Counted from the first letter of the stretch, positions 8,412-17,954 are shown. The stretch is DNA of 64,000 bases from Promethearchaeota archaeon (GCA_016839705.1 JAEOTR010000053.1:1-64000), one strand, 5' to 3'. A program made the numbers and translations. The notes: a model not told the origin generated them from the letters alone.

Positions 8412-10406
8412 TTATTGTTTATTAAGTTCTTCTCTTGTTTTTTCATAAAAATCTAGTGATTCAGGATTTCTTAAAGCCCCTCTATTTGCTACAGCCATTC
8501 CGTGAATTATCTTTGTAACAGCAATTTCAACTTTTTTATTACTAAATGTATAAGGAATCCCATCTGGAGGAACCTGTAGAATTACTTTAGGAACATGTCG
8601 TGGGGATGTTTTCTCCCGTAAAGTTTTCTTGATTTTTGCTTTTAACTCATCTGATAGTTCATACCCCTCATTGAGTAATACAAACATTACAACTTGAATA
8701 TCACCGCTAATCTGCTGCCCTATAACCAATGAATCAGCAATCTCAGGGAGTTGCTCAATAACATTATAGATCTCTGCCGTTCCAATTCTAACTCCAGAAG
8801 GTTTCAAAACAGCATCAGATCGTCCCCAGAATGTGACTCCACCCGTATCACTATGTATTACAATATAATCACCATGACGCCATACATTTTTACCCTTTTC
8901 TTTAAAAAAATCGAAGTATGCAGCATTATATTTTGTCATTTTATCATCGTCGCCCCAGAAATAAATGGGCATTGAGGGAAAAGGTGCTTCGCATACAAGT
9001 TCTGCTTGTTCATCTTCAACTGCTTCACCATCATCATTATAAGACTGAACTTTCATTGCTAATGATTTTCCTTGTATTTCACCAGAATACACTGGAAGGA
9101 TAGGGATAGCAGATGCAAAACATCCGTTAAGGTCCGTACCCCCACTGATTGAATTAAAAAATAGATCTTTTTTAATTCGTTTATACACATATTCAAATCC
9201 CTCAGGAGAGAGTGTGGATGCTGTTTGTGAAATTATCCTGAGAGAACTTAAATCATATTCTTCAGAGGGTTTAGCATCAATCCCCATTAAATGATGGATA
9301 TATGATGCACTTGTTCCAAAGATGGTAATTTTGTATTTCTCTATAAGCTCAAACATTCTGAGAGGAATTGGATAGAGAGGATTGCCATCATATAGGAAAA
9401 TAGTTGCTCCAACAGCCAGAGAGCTCATCAACCAATTCCACATCATCCATGAAGGAGCAGTAATATAATTTATGACATCAGAGCGTTTAAGGTCAGTAGC
9501 TAATATAAGTTCCTTTAAATGATTAATTAAAACTCCTCCTGCTCCTTGAACCATACATTTTGGTTTTCCAGTTGTACCACTTGAAAACATTACATATACA
9601 GGATGATCAAAAGGTAATTGCTCAAATTTAAGGTTAGGATCTTCATCTTTAGAAAGAAAATCATCCCAATGAATAGCATTAGGGATGCTGGTAATATCTG
9701 GTTTTCCATCAGAAACATATGAAACTACGACAACCTTCTCAATCGAAGGAATTGATTCCACAACCTCTTTAACATTAGGAATTATATCAAAAACATTATC
9801 TCTGTAATAGTAACCATCGACAGTAAATAGTACCTTTGGTTCAATTTGTCCAAATCTATCTATCACCGCACTTGCTTGTAATTCTGCCCCACAAGAAGCC
9901 CAAATAGCTCCAATTGCTGTAGTGGCTAACATTGCTGTAGGGGTTTCAATTAAATTTGGAATATAGGATACTACTCTATCCCCTACCTTCACTCCCATTT
10001 CACGAAGAGATTGCGCTAATCGAGCAACCTGTTTGTTTAAATTTTCATATGTGATTAATTCTGTTTTTTTAGTTTCTCCTTGAAAAATGAACGCGAATTG
10101 GTCATCCTTATACTTTAAGAGATTCTCTGCAAAATTAAGTTTTGCTCCAGGGAACCATTTAGTGCCCGGGAAAACTTTTAAGTCTTCAATAACTTTATCA
10201 TATTTTTTTGAAGCAATGATACCCCCAAAATCCCACATTGCAGCCCAAAAATCATCAATATTATCAATTGACCATTGGTATAATTCTTTACCCCCAATAA
10301 GTTTTATCTTATATTTCTCGTTGATAAATTCTATGAAACGTGTTATTTCTGCACTTTTTATCCATTTTATTGAAGGCTCCCAGAGATTTTTTCTTTCATC
10401 ATTCAT
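8412..10406 (-). CDS. aacS: Acetoacetyl-CoA synthetase
   Basis: A 664-aa adenylate-forming enzyme that activates acetoacetate (or a similar short oxo-acid) with ATP and CoA. The N-terminal block IDDFWAAMWDFGGI is typical of this branch. The AMP-binding P-loop YVMFSSGTTGKPKCMVQG lies near residue 270. SISGGTDLNGCFASAIPILPV and YSGEIQGKSLAM are hallmark acetoacetyl-CoA synthetase blocks, and a C-terminal catalytic lysine region follows (SNKKVEIAVTKIIHG). The length matches the family (~650 aa). It is divergent from the amidohydrolase gene. Acetyl-CoA synthetase is less likely given the GGTDL block. Confidence 0.93.
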   Translation of the reverse strand: MNDERKNLWEPSIKWIKSAEITRFIEFINEKYKIKLIGGKELYQWSIDNIDDFWAAMWDFGGIIASKKYDKVIEDLKVFPGTKWFPGAKLNFAENLLKYKDDQFAFIFQGETKKTELITYENLNKQVARLAQSLREMGVKVGDRVVSYIPNLIETPTAMLATTAIGAIWASCGAELQASAVIDRFGQIEPKVLFTVDGYYYRDNVFDIIPNVKEVVESIPSIEKVVVVSYVSDGKPDITSIPNAIHWDDFLSKDEDPNLKFEQLPFDHPVYVMFSSGTTGKPKCMVQGAGGVLINHLKELILATDLKRSDVINYITAPSWMMWNWLMSSLAVGATIFLYDGNPLYPIPLRMFELIEKYKITIFGTSASYIHHLMGIDAKPSEEYDLSSLRIISQTASTLSPEGFEYVYKRIKKDLFFNSISGGTDLNGCFASAIPILPVYSGEIQGKSLAMKVQSYNDDGEAVEDEQAELVCEAPFPSMPIYFWGDDDKMTKYNAAYFDFFKEKGKNVWRHGDYIVIHSDTGGVTFWGRSDAVLKPSGVRIGTAEIYNVIEQLPEIADSLVIGQQISGDIQVVMFVLLNEGYELSDELKAKIKKTLREKTSPRHVPKVILQVPPDGIPYTFSNKKVEIAVTKIIHGMAVANRGALRNPESLDFYEKTREELNKQ

Positions 10407-10562
10407 AATTTAATTCACGATATTGGTATAAATTATAAAGGTTTTGAATAATCGATACTTCTATCTATTACAATTTCCTAAAAAAATTATCGGTTGTAAA
10501 GTTTTTATAGGTAATCTCAATTTATCATATAATTGTACTATTAATTTAAGATGTGAAGGAAA

Positions 10563-12014
10563 CTGGTAACAAAATTTAATGAATATTCAAATTGGATAGA
10601 GAGTAATCAACACATTTTCACGGAAATAAGCGATAAGATATGGGAATTTGCTGAATTAGGTTTTTATGAATATAAATCTTCTGAGCTTTTAGCTAAAACT
10701 CTGAAAGAAAATGGGTTTTCTGTTGATATGGGCGTTGCATCAATGCCTACTGCATTTGTTGCGTCTTATGGTAATGGTAAACCAACAATAGCGGTATTAG
10801 GGGAATATGATGCTTTACCAGGATTAAGTCAAGTTGCTGAACCCATAAAAAAGCCATTAAAAGAGGGGGCTCCGGGTCATGGATGTGGTCATAATCTTCT
10901 AGGAACTGCAGGGATAGGTGGTGTCTTAGCGGTTAAACAGGCTATTGACGCAGGAAAAGTTAAAGGGACAATAAAATATTATGGTTGTCCCGCAGAGGAA
11001 ATCTTTAATGCGAAGGGATACATGATAAGTCCTGGTGGTGTATTTGAAGATATTGATATTTCTATAACATGGCATCCAGGCTGGACCAATGAAATCGCAG
11101 TCCAATCAAATAATGCCATGAATTCAGTTTTCTTTAAGTTCTACGGGAAAACCGCTCACGCCGCAGCAGACCCTCATAAAGGTCGTAGTGCACTCGATGC
11201 AGTGGAACTGATGAATGTTGGTGCAAATTTCATGCGAGAACATATGATACCTGATGCCCGACTTCATTATGTAATAACTAAAGGAGGTCTTGCTCCTAAT
11301 ATAGTTCCCGCAGAAGCTGAAGTACATTATTTTGTAAGATCTCCTGAACGACATCAAGTTGATGAACTTTATAATCGCTTAAAGAAAGTAGCTGAGGGGG
11401 CCGTATTAATGACAGAAACACGATTAGAAATTGATTTCATCAGTGGATTGTATAATCCTATCCGAAATAAAGTAATAAACAATGTTATATATGAAAACAT
11501 GAGAAACTTAGGACCTCCAAAGTTTAATAAAGATGAACAAGCATTTGCTCAAGAGCTAAAAAAAACCGTACCACCAATTGATGAAACTGAAATGAAAAAA
11601 ATTGTACCTCCTGATAAGTGGGAGAGAGCAATGAAAAATCTTCAAGAACCGCTATTTCCCGTCATATCTCGACCATTGGGAGAAGGAAAAGTAGAAGCGA
11701 GTTCTACAGATGTAGGAGATGTTTCATGGTATACCCCTTTAGGAGAATTTGGCACCGTTTGCCATGTTGTAGGCTCACCAGGCCATTCTTGGCAAAATGT
11801 GGCGACTTCGGTAATGGGCATTGGACATAAAGGTATGATTAAAGCTGCTCAGATCATCAGTTTAACTGCATTAGAATTTATGAACAATCCAGAGTTAGTA
11901 GTGAAAGCTCGAACGGAATTCGAAAAGACTTTTAAAGAAAAAAAATATAAATCTCCTTTCATTGAAGGTCAAAAACCACCTTTTCACCGGTTCAAAAACA
12001 TAGAATTCGAATAA
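10563..12014 (+). CDS. M20-family amidohydrolase (AbgB/aminoacylase-like) with irregular start
   Basis: A zinc amidohydrolase that removes an acyl or aminobenzoyl group from amino-acid conjugates. HGCGHNLLGTAG (metal site) and CPAEEIFNAKGYM (catalytic Glu and ligands) mark the catalytic domain; FYGKTAHAAADPHKGRSALDAV marks the dimerisation domain. The first canonical start, ATG 10728, falls inside the conserved domain. Family-like sequence continues upstream in frame (IWEFAELGFYEYKSSELLA) to a stop at 10554-10556, without any ATG, GTG or TTG. Either CTG 10563 starts it, or GTG 10553 does and one extra base breaks the frame. The full protein is about 483 aa. Confidence 0.88.
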   Translation: MVTKFNEYSNWIESNQHIFTEISDKIWEFAELGFYEYKSSELLAKTLKENGFSVDMGVASMPTAFVASYGNGKPTIAVLGEYDALPGLSQVAEPIKKPLKEGAPGHGCGHNLLGTAGIGGVLAVKQAIDAGKVKGTIKYYGCPAEEIFNAKGYMISPGGVFEDIDISITWHPGWTNEIAVQSNNAMNSVFFKFYGKTAHAAADPHKGRSALDAVELMNVGANFMREHMIPDARLHYVITKGGLAPNIVPAEAEVHYFVRSPERHQVDELYNRLKKVAEGAVLMTETRLEIDFISGLYNPIRNKVINNVIYENMRNLGPPKFNKDEQAFAQELKKTVPPIDETEMKKIVPPDKWERAMKNLQEPLFPVISRPLGEGKVEASSTDVGDVSWYTPLGEFGTVCHVVGSPGHSWQNVATSVMGIGHKGMIKAAQIISLTALEFMNNPELVVKARTEFEKTFKEKKYKSPFIEGQKPPFHRFKNIEFE

Positions 12015-12040
12015 GGTTTTTAAGTTCAAGAAATATAGAA

Positions 12041-13522
12041 TTATTCTCTATTTATTATTTTATTTTTAAAAGCGACATATTCACATACTTTTGCGAGGGC
12101 ATTTATAGGTCTATCCCATAATTGAAAAAGAATTGCTCCATTTTTTCTTAAACGAATGGACCATGGGCTTGTGAAGCTCATTGGGTTAACATATAGTATA
12201 GGTATGGAATATTTTTTTGAATTTTCAAGAGTAGGTAGAATCAATTTTTGAGTAAGAATGTCTATTACCTCTGCAGATTGATTTTGGAATTCTGCGTAGG
12301 GTGCAATTCTATCATTTTTAAGATAATCATCTAACACATCTTGGAACCCTACAACTCCATATTGAACTATTGCATCAATTTCACCAGACTTCATTAGTAT
12401 GTCTGGTAATTCAACATAGAAATAAGGTAAATTCATATCAAATGCACAATCTACCGGATTTCTAGAGCTACCATTTGAGGGTAATACCTCTTTTAGTTTT
12501 TCTTGAAGTGATTCTGATAATTCTGGTACAAATAAACCTTTTTTCTCTGCATTATTTGCAGCCATTGCTCCAGGTCCTCCTGAATTCGTAATAATCCCTA
12601 TACGATTACTTTTAGGTAAAATTCCCCGAGATAAAATCATTGCAACATCTAAAAATTCTTGAATAAAGTCCGTTTTGATAATCCCTGTTTCTTTAAAGAC
12701 GCCATCAAAGATTCGGATATCACCTGCCAATGAACCTGTATGACTTTGAAGGGCACGATTTCCTGCCTTAGAACCTCCTACGTATATAGCAAGAATTGGC
12801 TTTTGAGTAGTAATTTCTCTAACTAACTCTATAAATCTTTTTCCACGCTTTAGCTCCTCAATGTATAGTCCAATTACTTTAGTATGATCATCATTTTTGT
12901 AATATTCCAAACAATCAACAATATCAATATTTGCTTCATTTCCTACTGAAATTGACTTGCTTAAGCCTAAATCCAATGAATCGGGATCAAACCAGATATG
13001 TGATGAAAGCGTCCCACTCTGGGAGGCTATCGAAAAATTTCCCTTTGTGATATTCTCCCAAATTGCAGTATTAAATGCATTATTTTCCCCAAACCAATTA
13101 TTAAAGACACCCAAACAATTAGGTCCGATAAATCTCATATCATATTGATTAGCAATATCCTTAATTTCATCAGTAAGGGAATTTTCATAATCCCCTGTTA
13201 ATTCTCTGAATCCTCCTGATATTAAAATTATCCTTTTAACTCCTTTTTCCCCACACTCTTTGAATATTTGGGGCACGATTTTAGCTGCTAAAACAATAAC
13301 AACAAGATCTGGAACTTGGGGTAAATCTAATATTGATTTATAAGCTTTAAACCCCATAACCGAATCTAATTTTAAATGGATAGGATAAATAATTCCATCA
13401 TATCCGGATTTGATTAAATTCATAATTTGAATTGCTGCTAAGGAATTCCCTTTGTTATTAGCACCATAAAAGGCAACGCTCTTTGGGTTCAGAAAGCCAT
13501 GTAGAAAGTGAGTTTTATTCAT
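12041..13522 (-). CDS. Acyl-CoA synthetase (NDP-forming), alpha-type subunit
   Basis: A 493-aa protein related to the alpha subunit of ADP-forming acetyl/acyl-CoA synthetases, which make ATP from acyl-CoA. A CoA-binding Rossmann domain comes first (PKSVAFYGANNKGN), then two succinyl-CoA-ligase-like domains. The phosphorylated His lies in SHTGSLAGDIRIFDGV. No ATP-grasp beta domain is fused, and none lies nearby. The start at 13522 is chosen because AGGAGAAG sits six bases before that ATG; the GTG at 13540 is inside this ribosome site region. A second copy lies at 57796. Confidence 0.88.
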   Translation of the reverse strand: MNKTHFLHGFLNPKSVAFYGANNKGNSLAAIQIMNLIKSGYDGIIYPIHLKLDSVMGFKAYKSILDLPQVPDLVVIVLAAKIVPQIFKECGEKGVKRIILISGGFRELTGDYENSLTDEIKDIANQYDMRFIGPNCLGVFNNWFGENNAFNTAIWENITKGNFSIASQSGTLSSHIWFDPDSLDLGLSKSISVGNEANIDIVDCLEYYKNDDHTKVIGLYIEELKRGKRFIELVREITTQKPILAIYVGGSKAGNRALQSHTGSLAGDIRIFDGVFKETGIIKTDFIQEFLDVAMILSRGILPKSNRIGIITNSGGPGAMAANNAEKKGLFVPELSESLQEKLKEVLPSNGSSRNPVDCAFDMNLPYFYVELPDILMKSGEIDAIVQYGVVGFQDVLDDYLKNDRIAPYAEFQNQSAEVIDILTQKLILPTLENSKKYSIPILYVNPMSFTSPWSIRLRKNGAILFQLWDRPINALAKVCEYVAFKNKIINRE

Positions 13523-13664
13523 ATTTCTTCTCCTATCCAAAAAAATATTCCATGATTTTAAAACCTAAATCTTTATCCTTAATAATTTTATAATCATAAG
13601 CACATGAATTTTAATATTTAAAAAAATTATACACATTAATTAACTAAAACTGAGGTAAATAAAC

Positions 13665-13961
13665 ATGAGTGATGAAAGAGAAGATAAAGAAAATTTCATC
13701 GATAAAATAAATAATGCTCTCACAGATTTTGCTGGAAGCGTTTTTGGAGAATCTGGTAGAGACCTTATTGAGGAAACTTCTGAGAAAGTAAAAGAATTTT
13801 CAACTGAGGCTATAAGTAAACTTCTGGAATTTTCTGATTCTATAATTGATCAACTTAAGCTTAATGAAAATGACCAGGTAATGAAAGCTCGAGATAGTGT
13901 AGAAGATTTATTAAAACAAGCGGGTTTACTTAAAGAAAGTGACGAAGAAGAAGAGTTTTAA
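13665..13961 (+). CDS. Small acidic helical protein, unknown function
   Basis: A 98-aa, strongly acidic protein with no cysteine or hydrophobic segment. It appears mostly helical: amphipathic stretches at about residues 10-35 (ALTDFAGSVFGESGRDL) and 38-70, then a tail ending EEEEF. I recognise no family. GAGG lies before the ATG at good spacing (about 13653). It is a monocistronic gene between the ligase and zinc-finger genes. A binding or chaperone-like role would be speculation. Confidence 0.7.
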   Translation: MSDEREDKENFIDKINNALTDFAGSVFGESGRDLIEETSEKVKEFSTEAISKLLEFSDSIIDQLKLNENDQVMKARDSVEDLLKQAGLLKESDEEEEF

Positions 13962-14043
13962 CATAAAAAGAAGATTAATTTTTACTTATTTTACAAACTA
14001 ATTTTATTCTTAACAATTTATTATTTCAAAATCTAATTATATT

Positions 14044-14295
14044 TTAATATACTTTAGCGTTTTCTAAGAAAGATTTTACTTCTTCTTGAGTAGCATTAAA
14101 GAGTTCTGCTATAACCATTAAAGAAGTCTGTTCATCCATCCCAAGTCCTCGGTAATCCTGCCATAATTTAATCCATGTTTCTTTCTGTGTATATTTATCT
14201 GGATGAGTATCCTGAATATGAGCCCAATATGGGTGCTCTAATTCTATACCACAATAGGGGCAGAAACGAGATTCTCCTTCATCGCTCACGGCCAT
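14044..14295 (-). CDS. Small C2H2 zinc-finger protein
   Basis: An 83-aa protein with one C-x2-C-x10-H-x4-H module: Cys12, Cys15, His26 and His31 (FCPYCGIELE, HIQDTH). The rest is helical (WIKLWQDYRGLGMDEQTSLMVIAELF). C2H2-like fingers of this kind occur in small archaeal proteins and can bind DNA, RNA or protein; which applies here is not visible. The ATG at 14295 has GGAG about five bases upstream on the minus strand (GGAGTAATGGCC). Confidence 0.75.
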   Translation of the reverse strand: MAVSDEGESRFCPYCGIELEHPYWAHIQDTHPDKYTQKETWIKLWQDYRGLGMDEQTSLMVIAELFNATQEEVKSFLENAKVY

Positions 14296-14413
14296 TACTC
14301 CTTTATTATATAAAATTAAAATTTTAGTTTTGAATAATTGTAATATACAATTATTAGTTTAAAAAATTTTTAATTTCAAAAAGAAAATCACATTGAAAAA
14401 AGTGATTATTAAT

Positions 14414-14932
14414 TCATTCCCATTTTTCTTCTAAGTCTTCTTGAGTTAATTTTCGTATCTGATCTACAGCCCACACAACAAATTTATAACAAGTTTTTTC
14501 CCAAATACCATTATCTCTATATTTTAAATACTCTGATGGATTACTAAAATCATAACCGCATAATCCTGAACATACCACAGTCCCAAATTGGTTCTCAAAT
14601 TCAGTACAATATTTAGCAGCTTTAAAATAAGCCAAACCCATAGTTTCTTCGTCCATTATCTTTTTCCCGCCAATTATAGCTCCAATAGCGGCACATGCAC
14701 CTATTACAGCACCACAAGCTCCCATCCATCCACTTTTTGACTTATATCCTCCAAATCCTCCCGCTAAGGGTTTAGCAATATTATGAAACATATAATCATC
14801 GATACCAAGTACCTCTAAAACGCTTGTTAAAGTTAATTCAGCACAATTTACATTTGTTTTTCTACTAGGTAACCTTACTTCTAATTCCTTAACTTTTTCA
14901 TCAAATTTAGTTTGCAAATTCTTTTTTACCAT
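14414..14932 (-). CDS. C_GCAxxG_C_C family redox protein
   Basis: A 172-aa cysteine-rich protein of the C_GCAxxG_C_C family (PF09719 type). Cysteines lie at positions 30 (NCAELTLTSVLE), 73 and 80 (GACGAVIGACAAIG), 109, 121, 125 and 148. The family probably binds a metal or redox cofactor, but its reaction is not settled. The gene is 36 bases downstream of a paralogue in the same direction, so the two are likely co-transcribed and may form a heteromer. This copy has seven cysteines, more than its partner. Confidence 0.8.
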   Translation of the reverse strand: MVKKNLQTKFDEKVKELEVRLPSRKTNVNCAELTLTSVLEVLGIDDYMFHNIAKPLAGGFGGYKSKSGWMGACGAVIGACAAIGAIIGGKKIMDEETMGLAYFKAAKYCTEFENQFGTVVCSGLCGYDFSNPSEYLKYRDNGIWEKTCYKFVVWAVDQIRKLTQEDLEEKWE

Positions 14933-14968
14933 TTATAAACCCCAAATTATATTTTTATATTTACGATA

Positions 14969-15481
14969 TTATTCCGGGGTGAACCCGGCATCTAAAATTA
15001 TTTCAGTTGCATATTTAGCAATGGTTCCTACAAGTTTTGAACAATTTTCCATCATTCCAGATTGAAACGCTTCTTCCAAATCGTTAGGATCCCATAAATT
15101 ATAAGTTCTGCCCATTAACGATTCTTGAACATCATAACATCTACAAGACCCATATGTTTCAACATATTTGTCATGTAAATCCTTTACAAGCTTGTAAGAT
15201 TTCATAGGTTTATACATATCTCCAAAATCTTTGTATTCTCTTCCAAATAGGTAACTAATTACCATAGAAGCCCCAGTAAGCGCTCCACAAGATCCATCTC
15301 CCGTGAGACCCAGACCATCAGCAAGTCCACTTCCAGCTTTAAATACATCGTCATTCCAAATTCCTAATGCTTGAAATATAGCAGCTATTGATGTCTGAGC
15401 ACAGCCAGTATATTTTTTTTCAAATTTCTGGCCTAATTCAAATGCCTTTTCTAAAATTTTTTCCCTTGATTGTTTTACCAT
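14969..15481 (-). CDS. C_GCAxxG_C_C family redox protein (paralogue)
   Basis: A 170-aa paralogue of the next gene downstream. Cysteines are at 27 (TGCAQTSIAAIF), 65 (GDGSCGALTGASMV), 113 and 115 (GSCRCYDV) and 147. The Cys-x-Cys pair at 113/115 is a likely metal- or disulphide-forming site. It starts with MVKQSREKILEKAFELG, an N-terminal helix shared with its partner. The upstream saccharopine-dehydrogenase-like gene ends 74 bases before it on the same strand, so the three may form one operon. Confidence 0.8.
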   Translation of the reverse strand: MVKQSREKILEKAFELGQKFEKKYTGCAQTSIAAIFQALGIWNDDVFKAGSGLADGLGLTGDGSCGALTGASMVISYLFGREYKDFGDMYKPMKSYKLVKDLHDKYVETYGSCRCYDVQESLMGRTYNLWDPNDLEEAFQSGMMENCSKLVGTIAKYATEIILDAGFTPE

Positions 15482-15555
15482 TATAATTTCCTATTCGTTA
15501 ATTAATATTTTATAGCTTTTGAAAGAAAACAAAAATAAAAAAAGTTATGAAAATC

Positions 15556-16770
15556 TTAAAGATCAACTTCCTCTATAAGTAAAGTATCCTTACCATTCAG
15601 ATTATTCCCACAAAATTTGGCATATCGATCGAAAAAGTTCATGGGATTAGATATCGCTTCTTCTGGTGTAAGAACCCCTTTTTCCTTTATTTCGCCATTT
15701 AAAATCATTTCTGCTGCTAATGCGAGGGGAACAGATGTTACACCAGCCATACCTCCAAATGGGACACGGTTATTGGCAATAGCAATTTTTTTTCGAATTC
15801 CGTCATTTATGCCCGCTGCTATAACACTTAAACCTGGGGGCATTCCAATAAACTCTTTGATGATATCTTCATTTCTGTTCATTATTCTAACCTCCTCTCC
15901 AAATTTAATTGAAGCCTCACTAACTGAAAGTTCTTTATTCGATATCTGTTGTGTGTATTTACGCACAATATTAGTTATGGTCTTACCCATGTACATCAAG
16001 TTCGAGACAGAATTTACGTTTAAAACTCTTGGTAATGTTATAGGTTCCGGATGACCTATATGACAAACATAAGTATCTTTATAACCTGGAAATTGTAGCG
16101 GTTCCGCATCTGTAAGAGGTTTAATATCAATTATCTTACCATCTCTAAAGGTTGGGATACTTTCAACTGTTTCATAAAATAAGTGCATAGTAGCCGCATT
16201 AGCAATTTGGGGCATATCTTTAAATTTTTTGTAGAACTTCCTTGGTTCAACGAAATATTTGGGTTTACTTCCCACTCTCTCTCCAACACCATAACCCCAC
16301 GCAGTAATAAGGTCATCAACTTTATCAAGTCTAGAACAGGCTATGACGGCCATTAGATTTGTAATTCCAGGACTTGCACCAATCCCTATTAATGCAGTGA
16401 TTCCTGCTTCCTTTGCTCTGTTATTCATTTCGAGTAATTCTAACGTTGGCTTCCAATCATCACAGATATCAACATAGGGTATCTTAGCTCTAATAGCCGC
16501 ATCAAGTATCATTGTACCATATTTATAAAACGGCCCCACTGTATTCATAATTAAATCATAAGAAGAAATTAGAGAAGTAAGTTTATTCTGTTTTGTAATA
16601 TCCAATCCCACAGCTTCTAATTTATCAGAGTCGACTAAATCAATAAAGTGTTTTGCCCTTTTGTAATTTTTATCTGCAACTGTAATTGAAGTTGTTTTTG
16701 GAGATTCAAGAAGCACAGCTACAGCCATTCTTCCCATATCCCCAGATCCTCCTAATGCTAATATTTTCAT
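15556..16770 (-). CDS. Saccharopine dehydrogenase-like NAD(P)-binding protein
   Basis: A 404-aa protein with an N-terminal Rossmann domain (MKILALGGSGDMGRMAVAVL) and the DLIMNTVGPFYKYG block typical of saccharopine dehydrogenase-like oxidoreductases. The second domain (ALIGIGASPGITNLMAV, then GGMAGVTSVPLALAAEMIL) is also of this family. Members act on amino-acid conjugates such as saccharopine or carboxynorspermidine; the substrate here is unknown. The start at 16770 is chosen because GGGAG lies five bases before it, whereas the upstream ATG at 16782 overlaps that site. It heads a minus-strand group with the two C_GCAxxG_C_C genes. Confidence 0.87.
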   Translation of the reverse strand: MKILALGGSGDMGRMAVAVLLESPKTTSITVADKNYKRAKHFIDLVDSDKLEAVGLDITKQNKLTSLISSYDLIMNTVGPFYKYGTMILDAAIRAKIPYVDICDDWKPTLELLEMNNRAKEAGITALIGIGASPGITNLMAVIACSRLDKVDDLITAWGYGVGERVGSKPKYFVEPRKFYKKFKDMPQIANAATMHLFYETVESIPTFRDGKIIDIKPLTDAEPLQFPGYKDTYVCHIGHPEPITLPRVLNVNSVSNLMYMGKTITNIVRKYTQQISNKELSVSEASIKFGEEVRIMNRNEDIIKEFIGMPPGLSVIAAGINDGIRKKIAIANNRVPFGGMAGVTSVPLALAAEMILNGEIKEKGVLTPEEAISNPMNFFDRYAKFCGNNLNGKDTLLIEEVDL

Positions 16771-16870
16771 TATGGCTCCCATCTATAATTACGTACTTAC
16801 TATTGTAATTATAGCTTTATTAATAAGTAAATCTAAATATGCATTGTTAATTTAGAAGGATGTTTTACAA

Positions 16871-17053
16871 ATGAAAAATAAATTTGCGATTACCTATATC
16901 TCGTGGGTTATAAGCCTTTCACTATATATATGGTTCTGCTCTTTAGCTTCAAATACAGAAGAGCAATTTTTGTTTTTATTGAGTTTTGGAACGATGGTTA
17001 GTATGCTTGTTTTTTGTACAATCCTCATGTTTTTATCTGAAAAACTTGACTAA
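16871..17053 (+). CDS. Small two-helix membrane protein
   Basis: A 60-aa protein starting MKNKFAITYISW, with likely membrane helices near residues 5-25 and 33-55 and a short loop between. No family is recognised. A GAAGG motif lies about 12 bases before the ATG, slightly far. It is divergent from the saccharopine-dehydrogenase-like gene. Real coding is plausible but not certain for a frame of this length. Confidence 0.5.
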   Translation: MKNKFAITYISWVISLSLYIWFCSLASNTEEQFLFLLSFGTMVSMLVFCTILMFLSEKLD

Positions 17054-17243
17054 ATGATATTATAAATGTATTTAAAGATAAATTCAAATATTACTAATTA
17101 ATCTTCTCTTCCTTCTTGTAGCAAAACCTCCTGCCCAAACTTTATATTCCCTCATCCACTGGTCATATTTTTGCTTAAAAGGTGTTACTACTATTTTTCC
17201 TTCTTCTCGTGTTGTGTCGTTAACGAGAGTTCCCACATATATA

Positions 17244-17657
17244 AGCAATAGTAATGGTGACTCCGTTATCGAACCAGACTATACGAAACCATTAGAGATA
17301 TTCTCTTACAACAATAAATTCAAGGGATTTAGTGTCACTCGCTCCTTCAACATCTCAACGGACTATTTATAACGTTTTATTCTGAACGAGACATCAAAAT
17401 ATCCTGATGGGTATTTATCAGGCAATAATAATTTTCAGGTATTTTTTGTAAGTAATTCTATGCTTCCCTTTGGGAATCCTGGGGTTTATGCATTCTATAG
17501 CTTCAGTACCGGTGGATTTTTAAATGAATGGCTCGATATTCCTTATAGTGATACGTGGCATGTTATCTATTTCTTGGAGGAGGATAACAGATCCAATGGA
17601 GAAACTACCCCTGAACATACCAATATGACAATCATGGACGAGATTCTTAAAATCTAA
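17244..17657 (+). pseudogene. Decayed gene for a secreted-type protein with an in-frame stop
   Basis: One frame reads as protein-like sequence from 17244 (SNSNGDSVIEPDYTKPLEIF, then FSVTRSFNISTDYL), hits TAA at 17370-17372, and continues without a break (LNETSKYPDGYLSGNNNFQV, AFYSFSTGGFLNEWLDIPY) to the stop at 17655-17657. The ATG at 17460 is internal to this. The Ser/Asn/Tyr-rich composition suggests an extracellular beta-rich domain. No start or signal peptide remains upstream. Readthrough or a sequencing error are the alternatives. Confidence 0.5.
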
Positions 17658-17696
17658 TTTCTTTTTCTTCTTTTTTGATTTCAATAATTTAATTAA

Positions 17697-17954
17697 GAGT
17701 TTAGAGCTGCTGAATTGGGTCCTTTTGCTTTCGAATGGGATAAAAAAACCGCGGAACAGAAGAAGGGAGTTCTTAATTTAGTGAGATTCGCGATACCTAG
17801 AAACGTCTATGGATCTGCTCATTTCGATTATGCTGTTGCAGCAATAACTGAGTTATATAAAAATAGAGATAAGATCCCAAAAGTAAAAATATCGCGTGGA
17901 GCTACATTGCGATTACGACATTTTCAAACAGGATTGCAGCCTATTTATGGATAA
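17697..17954 (+). pseudogene. C-terminal stub of tryptophanase/tyrosine phenol-lyase
   Basis: The frame opens directly after a TAA at 17694 and encodes FRAAELGPFAF, then LVRFAIPRNVYGSAHFDYAV, then a final LRHFQTGLQPIY. This matches the C-terminal end of PLP-dependent beta-eliminating lyases (RAVEIG..., LRLTIPR.Y...H.D, LRHFTA). Intact enzymes are about 460-480 aa; only about 85 residues remain, without the PLP lysine. It cannot be active. The upstream part has been deleted and replaced by the unrelated decayed gene. Confidence 0.72.
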
